From Deltaproteobacteria bacterium (GTDB lineage Bacteria; Myxococcota_A; Polyangia; Haliangiales; Haliangiaceae): a DNA stretch of 64,000 nt. Position 1 is the first letter of the stretch; every line of letters starts with the position of its first letter. Under the pieces are notes generated by a model. It saw only the letters and a program-made list of their open reading frames with translations. It was not told the origin of the DNA and ran no database searches. The position numbers and the translations under genes were made by a program. The stretch spans positions 310,001-374,000 of the forward strand of contig JAHDIH010000001.1 in assembly GCA_020630875.1 (NCBI GenBank). The letters are read 5' to 3'. Positions 40,267 through 48,897 of this stretch are shown piece after piece.

Positions 40267-41499
40267 GTGCGTGGGATTGCTTTAATCGCGGTCGTGATGC
40301 TCGGTTGTTCAGGACCATCTAAAAAAGAGACCACCGTTGCGCCACCTGCCGAAGAAAACTATCTACATGATACTTTGTATCGCAAAAAAGCGATGAGTGA
40401 TTCTCTTACGAATCACTCAAATACCTACTCACGACATCGGCTTGCAATGTATGGCTACGGTAATCGCGGTTGGGACGCACTCCCTGTGTGGCGGCCAGTC
40501 TCGACTCCTGTCAATCGCGACGTATTAGAAACGATAAAAGCGAAGAGGGCACTAAAGTTGACGTCTTTGACCGCTGTTGTTGGCAATTTGACGAATGAGC
40601 TTGAAATTGGAGAGGCTGTCTTTTGGAAGTATCCGATTCGAGAAGAGCCGGCGCTTTGGTATGCGCTAGCTGACAGACGTATCGCTGAAAGATTAGGGAT
40701 ACAATATCATAGTGATGGTAGTCCAATAGGGGTGGTGGCATTCAGGGATATTGACGGAGGCGAGAAGCTCGGCATCACATGCGCTTTTTGTCACGCCAGC
40801 CAAGACGGAGGTAGGGTAGTTGCAGGAAGGGCTCGCAGGACATTGGATTATGGGCGGCTCGATACAGAATACAGCGAACATATCGGTGTTGGGTATTCCA
40901 AGAGCTTACGACAGCGAATGCTTTCCTGGGGGCCAGGTCGGGCAGACGTCACTGAAGATGATGACGAAGATCCAGTCGCGATACCAGACTTGTGGGGGCT
41001 GAAATTTCAGTCTACGCTTACACAAGCCGCCACGATTCAACATCATTCGGTCGTTGCACTCGCACTCCGTCAGGAAACGCAATACATCCATGCTAACGGT
41101 GAGGTGACCCGGCCACCAAGGCCGTGGATGTTGGCATTAGCGAAGTATCTCTACTCTTTAACCGATGAGCCCGATACCAACGCGCGAATCAAGAGCAGAG
41201 GCGCTGATCTCTTTATCACCCATTGCAGCAGCTGTCATAGCAATCAAGTGTACGGTGGCCCCCCGGTTCCTTTTTCCAAGGTAGGCACGGATGCCGCACT
41301 CGCCATTGGCACTGCTAGAGGCACGGGAATGTATCGGGTACCTTCTCTATTGAAAGTTTGTAGCGCCGCACCATATTTCCATGATGGTTCTGCGGAAGAC
41401 TTGGATGCGGTGATTTCAACTGAAGGTGTTCATGATTACGCCGCATCTTTGAATGACGAACAGAAAAATGATCTTAAAATGTTCCTTTGCACCCTATAA
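40267..41499 (+). CDS. Di-haem cytochrome c lipoprotein (peroxidase/MauG-like C-terminus)
   Basis: A 410-residue protein starting with GTG, with a lipobox (VVMLGC, Cys14). Two haem c sites are present: CAFCH (172-176) and CSSCH (320-324). The C-terminal part has MYRVPSLLKV followed by APYFHDGSAEDL, the typical end of di-haem cytochrome c peroxidases and MauG-like proteins. The first 150 residues are not cytochrome-like and contain WDALPVWRP. Two extra Cys (LLKVCSA and the C-terminal FLCTL) may form a disulfide unusual for the family. It probably handles electrons or peroxide at the periplasmic face. The substrate is unknown. Confidence 0.85.
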   Translation: MRGIALIAVVMLGCSGPSKKETTVAPPAEENYLHDTLYRKKAMSDSLTNHSNTYSRHRLAMYGYGNRGWDALPVWRPVSTPVNRDVLETIKAKRALKLTSLTAVVGNLTNELEIGEAVFWKYPIREEPALWYALADRRIAERLGIQYHSDGSPIGVVAFRDIDGGEKLGITCAFCHASQDGGRVVAGRARRTLDYGRLDTEYSEHIGVGYSKSLRQRMLSWGPGRADVTEDDDEDPVAIPDLWGLKFQSTLTQAATIQHHSVVALALRQETQYIHANGEVTRPPRPWMLALAKYLYSLTDEPDTNARIKSRGADLFITHCSSCHSNQVYGGPPVPFSKVGTDAALAIGTARGTGMYRVPSLLKVCSAAPYFHDGSAEDLDAVISTEGVHDYAASLNDEQKNDLKMFLCTL

Positions 41500-41510
41500 G
41501 CTCTCGAGGG

Positions 41511-42149
41511 CTAAGTTACTTTTCTTGGATATACCATGAGCACTACTGGAAGCGTCGTAGTAAGGGTTTCGGAGCCAACCTGGACCACTACTTTAGCAAC
41601 AAGCTCTTTGTTCCCATTGGGACGACGGTCTTGCCACTTTGGAGCCGATAGCTTGTAGCTGACTTGGTGACTTTCATTAGAGACAAGCTTTTCGTCCCAA
41701 GCTAAGTAACCAGACTTTTCGTTATTCCATTTGGTGGGAAGACGCGGAGAAAATTCAGACTGAAGCGTGCCTTCTTTTTCTGAGACGGTGACCGACAATA
41801 ATTTCACCTTAGAGTTGATGGGGCCTTCAATCGAAAGAACTACGTTGGTTTGATGGCATGGAGGACTCCAGTCTTTCGGCAATTGTCTCATTTTCTTGCT
41901 CGGCTTAGCTGCTAATTCTTTCTTCGTTTGGTCGTTCTTTTTGTCGGGGCAGTCACTTCCGAGCCTGAAAGACGAAATTTTCGCAGAGGACTTTGCTCTA
42001 TCGGCCGGCTCACTTTTGGCAGTTCCCGCTGCGGCAGATTCCGTTGTCGGCTCCAGTTGTGGTTCACTGACCTCGGTTTGTACAGGCTTTGCTTGGTTTG
42101 AGCAGGCAGTGGCAACCATCGCTAGAAATAATGCAAGTCTTAAAATCAT
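41511..42149 (-). CDS. Lipoprotein, paralogue 1 of three in tandem
   Basis: A 212-residue protein with a leader ending in ATAC (Cys16). A low-complexity Glu/Ala/Ser linker is followed by the conserved core of the tandem family: ISSFRLGSDCP, a second Cys in PPCHQTNVVLSIEG, KLLSVTVSEKEGTLQSEF, a PTKWNNEK stretch, HQVSYKLSAPKW, and finally KELVAKVVVQVGSETLTTTLPVVLMVYP. The pattern suggests one beta-sandwich closed by a disulfide. A -10-like TAGAGT lies five bases before the ATG on the minus strand. I know no named family for it. Confidence 0.8.
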   Translation of the reverse strand: MILRLALFLAMVATACSNQAKPVQTEVSEPQLEPTTESAAAGTAKSEPADRAKSSAKISSFRLGSDCPDKKNDQTKKELAAKPSKKMRQLPKDWSPPCHQTNVVLSIEGPINSKVKLLSVTVSEKEGTLQSEFSPRLPTKWNNEKSGYLAWDEKLVSNESHQVSYKLSAPKWQDRRPNGNKELVAKVVVQVGSETLTTTLPVVLMVYPRKVT

Positions 42150-42249
42150 GTTGAACTCTAACGCCCATCACGGAGATTAGCTGCGTTGTAACTCAGAAAA
42201 AGTAAAGACTGTACTGCCTACACGTAGCGGATTCTGCGGCATTGTAGCA

Positions 42250-42837
42250 TTAGGTTTCCACAAACGGCTCAATCATCAAAACCACGGGGAGCGTGGTGGT
42301 TACGGTGTTGCTATCAATTTGCACTACCACTGTTGCGATAAGATCTTTGCCTCCTGGTGGTGACTCCTTCCAGTTTGGTGCCGAAAGTTTGTAGCTTACT
42401 TTCTCTTTTCCTTCGGAACCAATAAGTTCATCCCAGTTGGCGTACTTTTCGTTGTCCCATTTTTGGGGAAGTCGAGATGTGAAACTTGACCCCAATGTAT
42501 TTTCTTTGTCTTTTACTGAGACCGACACTAGTTGAACTTTTGAGCCACGGGCTCCTGTTATTGTCATAACCAGTTGGGTTTGTTCGCAAGCCTCGATGCG
42601 ATTTGGGTCGTACGCCATTTTGGCCAATTGAGCATCGTCATCCGGAGGTGCTTCTGCCTCAGGTTTGACTTCCTGTTTTTCATCGGGACAATCACTTGCG
42701 AGCGTGAAGGAAGAAATTTCTGCCGTGGCCGCAGCTTTTCCTACCTGTGGAGGAGCTTCTGGCACGGGCGCATGAGAGTTGTTGTTGCAAGCCGGGAAAC
42801 ATAGAATTGTTGCGGCGAAAAGAAGTAGTCGGAGCAT
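42250..42837 (-). CDS. Lipoprotein, paralogue 2 of three in tandem
   Basis: ATG 42837 is preferred over one at 42864: it gives a clean leader (LRLLLFAATILCFPAC) and lies seven bases after a -10-like TAAGAT. The 195-residue protein repeats the core of its neighbours: ISSFTLASDCPDE, EACEQTQLVMTITG, VQLVSVSVKDKENTLGSSF, LPQKWDNEK, KVSYKLSAPNW, KDLIATVVVQI and TTTLPVVLMIEP. It is most similar to paralogue 1 by eye. The linker after the lipid anchor is Pro/Glu-rich and variable. Confidence 0.78.
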   Translation of the reverse strand: MLRLLLFAATILCFPACNNNSHAPVPEAPPQVGKAAATAEISSFTLASDCPDEKQEVKPEAEAPPDDDAQLAKMAYDPNRIEACEQTQLVMTITGARGSKVQLVSVSVKDKENTLGSSFTSRLPQKWDNEKYANWDELIGSEGKEKVSYKLSAPNWKESPPGGKDLIATVVVQIDSNTVTTTLPVVLMIEPFVET

Positions 42838-42912
42838 GACGTAAATCTTAGCGCATGCCGTCATTGGGGGGGATTGGGAAAATAAAATTATCGCTAGTTT
42901 CCTTCTGCCGCG

Positions 42913-43482
42913 CTAGGTGAGTACGTGAGGGTCGACCATCAATACGACAGGATGCGTGGCCGTAATAGTGTCACGTCCAACTTTCAATACTACGGTCGCC
43001 ATCAACTCTTTGCCCCAAGGAGTAGGCCCGTCCCATTTAGGAGCCGAGATTTTGTAGCTTACTTGCTGGTTTGTTACGTCTGCAGAAAACAATTGGTCCC
43101 ATGGCACGTAAGCTGCTTTGTCGACACGCCATATGCGGGGCTGGCGTGTTTGGAAAACAGACTGCACTTTCCCATCTATGGAACTGACAGTTACGGAAGT
43201 TATTGATACTTGAGCTCTGGGGCCACTGATACTCAGGATCATTTGCGATTGGTCGCAAGTAGTACGATCAAAAAGTGCGTCTGAGGTGGCTTTCGCTAGG
43301 TCTGCCGCGGCCGAAGACCGTGACTCTGGACAGTCTTCCGCTAGTTTAAACGACGAGATCTGAACTGCCACTTTTTTGGAAGTAGCAGGAGGAGACGTTT
43401 GCTGGTCCAAACCGTGAGATTGGCTGTTGGTTGAGCACGCAACAATACTGGTAGCGGATAAAAGGAGGACGATTCGAATCAT
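42913..43482 (-). CDS. Lipoprotein, paralogue 3 of three in tandem
   Basis: A 189-residue protein with a leader ending in IVAC (Cys16). The shared core is again present: ISSFKLAEDCPE, TTCDQSQMILSISG, ITSVTVSSIDGKVQSVF, QVSYKISAPKW, KELMATVVLKVG and ITATHPVVLMVDP. It is the most diverged of the three. A -10-like TACCAT lies five bases before the ATG on the minus strand, and each of the three genes appears to have its own promoter rather than one shared transcript. Three diverging copies side by side point to local duplication. Confidence 0.8.
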   Translation of the reverse strand: MIRIVLLLSATSIVACSTNSQSHGLDQQTSPPATSKKVAVQISSFKLAEDCPESRSSAAADLAKATSDALFDRTTCDQSQMILSISGPRAQVSITSVTVSSIDGKVQSVFQTRQPRIWRVDKAAYVPWDQLFSADVTNQQVSYKISAPKWDGPTPWGKELMATVVLKVGRDTITATHPVVLMVDPHVLT

Positions 43483-43641
43483 AGTACATGGTAACGCATG
43501 GGCTATGAGTTTGGTCTTTATGCAGGAGCATATTCTTTGTGTGTGAATGTAGGATTTTGGTGCATCAATAGGTCAACCAATCGGTTCTTTTTGACGGGCT
43601 GTGTCGACGCAGCGCGGCTTCTCGATAAGAGGACATCTTTG

Positions 43642-43670
43642 TTGACAGGGTTCATGTTGCGGCAAATGAT
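43642..43670 (+). promoter_or_regulatory. Predicted leaderless promoter of ald
   Basis: TTGACA (43642-43647, consensus), a 17-bp spacer and AATGAT (43665-43670). The -10 ends six bases before ATG 43677. The 190-base gap upstream holds nothing else I can support. Confidence 0.5.
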
Positions 43671-43676
43671 TGAGTC

Positions 43677-44789
43677 ATGACCATGAGAGTAGGCGTTCCC
43701 AAAGAAATCAAAACTCAAGAGTACCGCGTTGGTGCTACTCCCGGTGGAGTCAGCGCACTATTGAAAGCAGGTGCCAAGGAAGTAATGGTACAAGAAGGAG
43801 CCGGCGTTGGTAGTGGCTTTTCAAATGACGAGTATAAAGCGGCAGGCGCAACCATCGTCGACTCAGCTGAAAAAGCGTGGGCAGGCGATCTTGTAATCAA
43901 AGTAAAAGAACCCATTGCTTCGGAGTTCAAGTTTCTCCGAGACGATCTAACGCTTTTCACCTACCTGCATCTAGCCGCAGCTCAAGAGTTGGCCACCGCA
44001 CTTCTCGATGCCGGCACTACAGGTATCGCCTACGAGACCGTAGAACCGACGCGCGGTTCGCTTCCACTCTTGACTCCTATGAGTGCAGTCGCAGGTCGGC
44101 TCGCAGTCCAAGAAGGTATGCATCATCTTACCAAACCAAAGGGGGGCCGCGGCGTTCTGCTCTCCGGCGTACCCGGCGTCCCGCGCGCGAAGGTTTCGAT
44201 CATTGGCGGTGGTGTGGTTGGTGCTAACGCGGCCCAACTTGCCATTGGACTTGGTGCAGATGTAACGATTTTAGATATCAAACGAGAAGTGTTAGAAAAG
44301 TTTGACGAACTCTACGGAAATCGGGTGTCTACCATTTACTCTCGAACCGATACCTTAGGCGAGATTGTTTCACAATCCGATCTTGTGATTGGAGCGGTAT
44401 TGGTTGCAGGTGATAAGGCGCCGACTTTGGTCAACAGGGCTATGCTCAAGTCTATGGTCGACGGATCCGTGATTGTGGATGTTGCTGTGGATCAGGGGGG
44501 ATGTGTAGAAACGACACGCCCAACGACTCATGATGAACCGACTTTTGTTGAACACGGAGTCATTCATTATTGCGTGGCAAACATGCCCGGGGCGGTTCCT
44601 CGGACATCGACCCTCGCCCTTACTAGTGAAACGTTGCCTTACGCAATGAGACTAGTGAAGGACGGAGTTGCCGGCGGCCTTAAGGCGATGCCTGGATTCT
44701 CCACTGGTGTAAACACGTTTAAGAGGTCTGTCGTTCATCAGGGAGTTGCCTCTGCATTGGATACAAAATACACGCCACTCGCAATTTAG
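43677..44789 (+). CDS. ald: Alanine dehydrogenase
   Basis: A 370-residue NAD-dependent enzyme interconverting L-alanine and pyruvate plus ammonia. The N-terminal [23 protein letters not shown] carries the substrate-binding Arg and the conserved Lys is in VIKVKEP. The catalytic His is in YLHLAA. The NAD-binding Rossmann motif is [15 protein letters not shown]. The C-terminal [20 protein letters not shown] is diagnostic. Length is normal. ATG 43677 is chosen because of the promoter position; ATG 43683 would also fit. The gene lets the cell use alanine as carbon and nitrogen source, which suits a protein-degrading lifestyle. Confidence 0.97.
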   Translation: MTMRVGVPKEIKTQEYRVGATPGGVSALLKAGAKEVMVQEGAGVGSGFSNDEYKAAGATIVDSAEKAWAGDLVIKVKEPIASEFKFLRDDLTLFTYLHLAAAQELATALLDAGTTGIAYETVEPTRGSLPLLTPMSAVAGRLAVQEGMHHLTKPKGGRGVLLSGVPGVPRAKVSIIGGGVVGANAAQLAIGLGADVTILDIKREVLEKFDELYGNRVSTIYSRTDTLGEIVSQSDLVIGAVLVAGDKAPTLVNRAMLKSMVDGSVIVDVAVDQGGCVETTRPTTHDEPTFVEHGVIHYCVANMPGAVPRTSTLALTSETLPYAMRLVKDGVAGGLKAMPGFSTGVNTFKRSVVHQGVASALDTKYTPLAI

Positions 44790-44868
44790 AAGTGAAATCA
44801 GCAAGTTACGAAGCAATATTTCGCTGGCAATGGGGAATAAAGTCATGATTTGCTAAGTTACTTAAGAG

Positions 44869-45474
44869 ATGGACTCAATCCGCAAATCTTTCAATCGAGA
44901 GGTCATGCCCCACCTAGATGCACTCTATGGTGGTGCGTTTCGCCTTACGAAGAATCAATCTGATGCTTCTGACTTGGTGCAAGAAGCGTGTCTAAGAGCT
45001 TTTAGGTTTTGGCACTCTTTTGATGGTGACAACTGCCGAGCGTGGTTGTTCAAAATTATGACCAACGTTTTTTACTCTGAGTTCAATCGGCGCAAAAGAA
45101 GAAGCGAAGTAATGCAACAAGCTTTTGAAGAACAAAACACAAGTGATGGCGTTTTGTTTCAAGCCGAGTCGCGCGGCCGTCTTGATCCGCGGTCCAAAAA
45201 CATTAAGGAGAGTCTTTCTACGGAAGTAGAGCAAGCTCTCAACGCTCTTTCGCCAGAGTATCGTTTGGTTGTGGTTTTGTGCGATATGCAAGGTTTTTCC
45301 TACAAAGAAATCGCGGAGATTATTGATTGTCCGATCGGTACCGTCATGAGCAGAATCCACAGAGCAAGAAAACAGTTGGCAGAGTCTTTACTAACGTTTG
45401 CCAAAGAAGAAGGTATCGTTAAAGGCGCACAGGTCGTATCGATGAAAGAGTACAGAGGAGCGGCAAAGAAATGA
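44869..45474 (+). CDS. ECF-type sigma-70 factor
   Basis: A 201-residue alternative sigma factor. Region 2 (about 18-85) has DLVQEACLRAFRFWHSFDG and AWLFKIMTNVFYSEFNRRKRR. Region 4 (about 120-180) has LSPEYRLVVVLCDMQGFSYKEIAEI and the helix-turn-helix CPIGTVMSRIHRARKQL. There is no region 3, as expected for ECF factors. The next gene, an anti-sigma factor, overlaps by four bases (ATGA), so the pair is co-translated and the sigma factor is presumably held inactive until an envelope signal arrives. Confidence 0.94.
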   Translation: MDSIRKSFNREVMPHLDALYGGAFRLTKNQSDASDLVQEACLRAFRFWHSFDGDNCRAWLFKIMTNVFYSEFNRRKRRSEVMQQAFEEQNTSDGVLFQAESRGRLDPRSKNIKESLSTEVEQALNALSPEYRLVVVLCDMQGFSYKEIAEIIDCPIGTVMSRIHRARKQLAESLLTFAKEEGIVKGAQVVSMKEYRGAAKK

Positions 45475-46223
45475 AATGCAAAGAAGTAGAAGTACTCGTC
45501 GATGCATTGCTAGATAATGAATTAGCTGGCAGTGAAGAAACGTTGGTCGAAGAACATTTCAAGGAATGCGAGTCTTGTTTGAAATTTAAAAACGATCACG
45601 CTTCTGTTCGAGATCTGCTTTCAGAGTCGCTTTGGATGTTTGAAAAACCTTCGGGGTTGAATCAGCAAATTCTAGATGCCGTTGCGAAAGAGCCCGTGGC
45701 CATTTCTTGGTTTTCTCGGACTCGTCCATGGCTTTTCCCTGCTGTTGCAAGTCTCGCCGCGGTTGCATCGCTTGTTTTGTTCGTCAACTCGACGTTCTAT
45801 TCGACTTCTGGGGCTCCCGGGGAATTGGAAAGGTCGGCCATTGTGGGACAAATTAGTGAGCGTGCCCCTCTAAATACTACTAAAGCGCCAATGGTGCAGG
45901 TGTGGAACAGTAGTGGTTCCGCAAGACCTCGTTTGGTGGATGCGCAAACGGGGCGAGCTGGCAACAGAAGGGTCGTAGAGCGCACGTTTGCTCTTGGTCA
46001 TAAGACTGTGACGGTACGTCGTATCCATGGAGCGTCCCCGGCGATCGAAGGAGCCAATAAAGCCGTTGTCGACGGTCGTCAGTTGTGGGTGACACAGCTC
46101 AGAGATGGACGTAATGTCGTTTCTACCTCCAATTTTGATGGTGAAGTTTGGGTCTTTCTATCTTTTGACTTCTCTCGCAGTCAGCTGGTGAAGATGATCG
46201 CGAAGGCAAATATTGATGGCTGA
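45471..46223 (+). CDS. Membrane-bound zinc-finger anti-sigma factor
   Basis: A 250-residue protein. The N-terminal anti-sigma domain has the zinc-binding H-x3-C-x2-C (HFKECESC, about 25-32). One membrane helix follows at about 83-105 (WLFPAVASLAAVASLVLFV). The C-terminal 140 residues are periplasmic, basic and lack Cys, and I do not recognise a sensor domain in them. Topology and gene order indicate that it binds the ECF sigma factor encoded just upstream and releases it on a periplasmic or membrane cue. Confidence 0.9.
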   Translation: MKCKEVEVLVDALLDNELAGSEETLVEEHFKECESCLKFKNDHASVRDLLSESLWMFEKPSGLNQQILDAVAKEPVAISWFSRTRPWLFPAVASLAAVASLVLFVNSTFYSTSGAPGELERSAIVGQISERAPLNTTKAPMVQVWNSSGSARPRLVDAQTGRAGNRRVVERTFALGHKTVTVRRIHGASPAIEGANKAVVDGRQLWVTQLRDGRNVVSTSNFDGEVWVFLSFDFSRSQLVKMIAKANIDG

Positions 46224-46326
46224 ACATCCCACCTGGGCGCTTGAGCAGTAGTCATTTTGTAGTGCCGCTTCGTTGCAGCATAGGCTAGCAACGCGATAAA
46301 CTATTGAAATAAATGGGGGGAAGTTC

Positions 46327-47844
46327 ATGGCCGATCGCACAATAGTTTTGCTCGATGGAGACAGTCAATTTGAAAGTGACGTCAAGCGAAGCATGGCACC
46401 ATATGGTTTTTCAGTTTCGATGTTTACGCCAGAACTCGACTCGCTCGAGAGTGTAAAGCAGCTCGAGCCCACTCTGCTAATCATCGCTGTGGAGGAGCCT
46501 GATAAACAAGGGTTTCGAGTTTACTCGAAAGCGCGCAGAAGCGTGGCGAAGAATATTCCTGTGGTGCTCGTTACCAGCTCTGTTTCTAGCTCAGGGTTTG
46601 CGACTCACAAACAGTTGAAAAGTCATGCGGATGCTTATCTCGACAAAAGAGAACTCGGGCCAGGAGACATCGCCACTGAGTTTGGCGCACTCATTGATTT
46701 GGGTAACCGCATCATCGAAGAAACGGTCGACGAAGAAGTCATCGAAGAGATGGATGAGTTTGAAGTCGTGGACGAGGAGGTTGCGGACTTCGATTCTGAC
46801 GACTCGACAAGAGTTGAATCAGGGGCTGGAGCGTTCGCCAATTTTACGTTGGATCAAAAGCAAGAAGATGATGACGATGATGACGATGATGCTCCACCTC
46901 CCACTGTCGTAGAAGAGATTGGTGCCGGACTTGATGCCGTGGCTGAAATGGCAGAAGTCGAACAATCTGGGATTCACGACCGCCGTGCGGTAATGGAGAT
47001 GCAAAGTATTAAGAGAGAGAACAAGCGTCTCAAACTTGAGTTGCAAGCGTCTCAACGAGTTGCTAAGGAATCGAGTAGCGCAACTTTTTCAAGAGAAAGA
47101 GAGTTTCTTAACCTTAGAGAGACCATTAACAAGAAAGAACGAGAACTGTTAGCACTTCGCGACGAACTTGGCGAAAAAGAAAGACAGATTCTCGATACTC
47201 GTGAGCGTATCCGAGAGCTAGAACACGCAAGAGCGACGCTCGATCAGAAGAATCTAGATTTGGAACAGTCTTTGTTAGCAAAGACTGAAAGCGAACAGCA
47301 ACTAAGTGCGGATTTAGAGCAAAAAAACATTCGTGTTGCTGCGATCGAAAGCGATTTGCAGCAAGTAAAAGAACAAATGTCCCAAGAACTAGCTACAGCG
47401 GATGAAACAAACCGCAATCTAGAACGCACCCATGCAGAACAACTGGCAGAAATACGAACTCAAAACGAAGAAACGTTCGCGAATGCTCAGCGAAAGTACA
47501 CCGAAACACTACGTGAGGTCCGTGATAGTAAGGATGCCGAAATCGACAGATTGCAGACCGATCTCGACCGTACGGCAGATGAATATCGGAGGACTTCAGG
47601 TGCTCTTCAAGCGAGAGAAACTGAGTTAGGACAAGCGACTCAAGCGATAGCGATACTAGAAGATTCAGAAACTCGATTGCGTGCTGAAGTTGCCCAACTT
47701 GAAGACGAGAATGGAAGTTTACAAGATCAGGCGCTCGAGGCCTACAAGAAGATTCAAGCGCACGAAACAACCATTACCAAGGCCAAGAAGGCTGCAGCTA
47801 TCGCCCTGACGGTTCTTGACGAAGGCTCACAGGGAATCGAATAA
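46327..47844 (+). CDS. FrzS/AglZ-like pseudo-receiver coiled-coil protein
   Basis: A 505-residue protein. Residues 1-125 form a response-regulator-like receiver (TIVLLDGDSQFESDVKRSM, IPVVLVTSS and the FrzS/AglZ-like GFATHKQLKSHADAYLDKR). The usual phospho-acceptor Asp position appears to be Glu56 (LLIIAVEEP), so it should not be phosphorylated normally. A very acidic linker (about 130-195, with a run of eight Asp) leads to a long coiled coil (about 215-485). The C-terminus KAKKAAAIALTVLDE resembles the tail of the same proteins. In Myxococcus, FrzS and AglZ localise at cell poles and connect Frz/MglA signalling with the gliding and pilus machines. A similar polarity role here is inference. 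A G-rich SD precedes the ATG. Confidence 0.78.
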   Translation: MADRTIVLLDGDSQFESDVKRSMAPYGFSVSMFTPELDSLESVKQLEPTLLIIAVEEPDKQGFRVYSKARRSVAKNIPVVLVTSSVSSSGFATHKQLKSHADAYLDKRELGPGDIATEFGALIDLGNRIIEETVDEEVIEEMDEFEVVDEEVADFDSDDSTRVESGAGAFANFTLDQKQEDDDDDDDDAPPPTVVEEIGAGLDAVAEMAEVEQSGIHDRRAVMEMQSIKRENKRLKLELQASQRVAKESSSATFSREREFLNLRETINKKERELLALRDELGEKERQILDTRERIRELEHARATLDQKNLDLEQSLLAKTESEQQLSADLEQKNIRVAAIESDLQQVKEQMSQELATADETNRNLERTHAEQLAEIRTQNEETFANAQRKYTETLREVRDSKDAEIDRLQTDLDRTADEYRRTSGALQARETELGQATQAIAILEDSETRLRAEVAQLEDENGSLQDQALEAYKKIQAHETTITKAKKAAAIALTVLDEGSQGIE

Positions 47845-47886
47845 AAAGTCTTTGTTTCAATCGCATCATGATGTTACCAAAACGTC

Positions 47887-48744
47887 ATGACGTGCAGAAT
47901 TTCCGTACTTTTGGCGACTCTTGTAGCTTGCGGTCCAGCATCTACCGTTCCTGGTGAAACGAACGAAACCGATGCGGGAGGAAAAAATGTCAATGACAAC
48001 GGATGCGCCGGTGGCGTCAGCGAAGCGATTTTTGTAGTCGATTTGAACTCAGACCTTCATCGTTTCCTACCGGCAACCAACCAATTTCAAAGGATCGGGA
48101 CGGTCAGCTGTCAAGTACCGTCTGACGTAACTCCATTTTCGATGTCAGTAGATAGACAAGGAACGGCGTGGATGCTCTTTAGCGATGGATCGATTCACAA
48201 CGTGTCCACCGAGAATGCTAGTTGTCAGTCGACCTCGTATCAGTCTGGTCAAAGAGGATTTGAGTTTTTCGGCATGGGCTTTGTAAGTGACGATGACGGA
48301 AGTAACGAAGAGACACTGCACCTCTCTAAGTCTACCGATGGCTTTGGGCAGTCTGAACTAGCCGTACTGGACACCAACACTTTGCAAGTAACTTTTCGAG
48401 GGGGGATGAGCCATACCACAGATTTTGGCCCGGAACTGACAGGGACTGGTAGTGGAGAACTGTACGGGTATTTCCCGGGACTTTTCGGTTCTGAAATCCA
48501 ACAAATCAGTAAGTCGAACGGCAACACACTTCAAACTTGGAACCTTGGAGGGGTCATTGACGTCACCGCTTGGGCATTTGCACATTTTGGTGGTGAGTTC
48601 TTCATTTTTGTGACTGATGGCGGCAACAGCAAGGTCCAGAAGTTTTCTCCCTCCAATGGCAACTTAGTTACTGAGCTCTCCGATATCGGATTCGAAATCG
48701 TTGGGGCTGGCGTTTCCACATGCGCACCCGTAATCATTGACTAG
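47887..48744 (+). CDS. Lipoprotein, probable beta-propeller
   Basis: A 285-residue protein with a leader ending LATLVAC (Cys15) and an Asp/Asn-rich linker. The mature part has repeated short strands with hydrophobic/aromatic starts (AIFVVDLNSDLHRF, TAWMLFSDGSIHNV, ELAVLDTNTLQVTF, ELYGYFPGLFGSEIQQI, FFIFVTDGGNSKVQKFS), the look of a small beta-propeller. Cys pairs (NGCAGG, VSCQV, ASCQS, STCAP) may form disulfides. Propellers of this type are common in predicted lipoproteins of myxobacteria. I cannot assign a ligand. Confidence 0.75.
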   Translation: MTCRISVLLATLVACGPASTVPGETNETDAGGKNVNDNGCAGGVSEAIFVVDLNSDLHRFLPATNQFQRIGTVSCQVPSDVTPFSMSVDRQGTAWMLFSDGSIHNVSTENASCQSTSYQSGQRGFEFFGMGFVSDDDGSNEETLHLSKSTDGFGQSELAVLDTNTLQVTFRGGMSHTTDFGPELTGTGSGELYGYFPGLFGSEIQQISKSNGNTLQTWNLGGVIDVTAWAFAHFGGEFFIFVTDGGNSKVQKFSPSNGNLVTELSDIGFEIVGAGVSTCAPVIID

Positions 48745-48860
48745 CGTGCAACTACCGACTTTGGTCTTTAGATCGCTAGCAGAAGGCCAATAGAAGCTTC
48801 GTATCACCGTCTTTTCGGGCAAGAATCTTTGTGAAGGGGGTTTTCGCACATTAGATAGCG

Positions 48861-48890
48861 TGGACTAGTTTCTGCTGTCTGGGGTAGAGT
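48861..48890 (+). promoter_or_regulatory. Predicted leaderless promoter of ffh
   Basis: TGGACT (48861-48866), an 18-bp spacer and TAGAGT (48885-48890). The -10 ends seven bases before ATG 48898 and no Shine-Dalgarno lies between. Confidence 0.45.
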
Positions 48891-48897
48891 CCGCCCT

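Noticed and set aside
43498-43680. 60-codon frame ending in an ATGA overlap with ald
   Set aside because: Cys/Phe-rich composition, no Shine-Dalgarno, and the ald promoter lies inside it; probably chance.
46865-46893. GAT/GAC tract, considered as an expanding microsatellite
   Set aside because: It mixes two codons and is short; it simply encodes an acidic linker.
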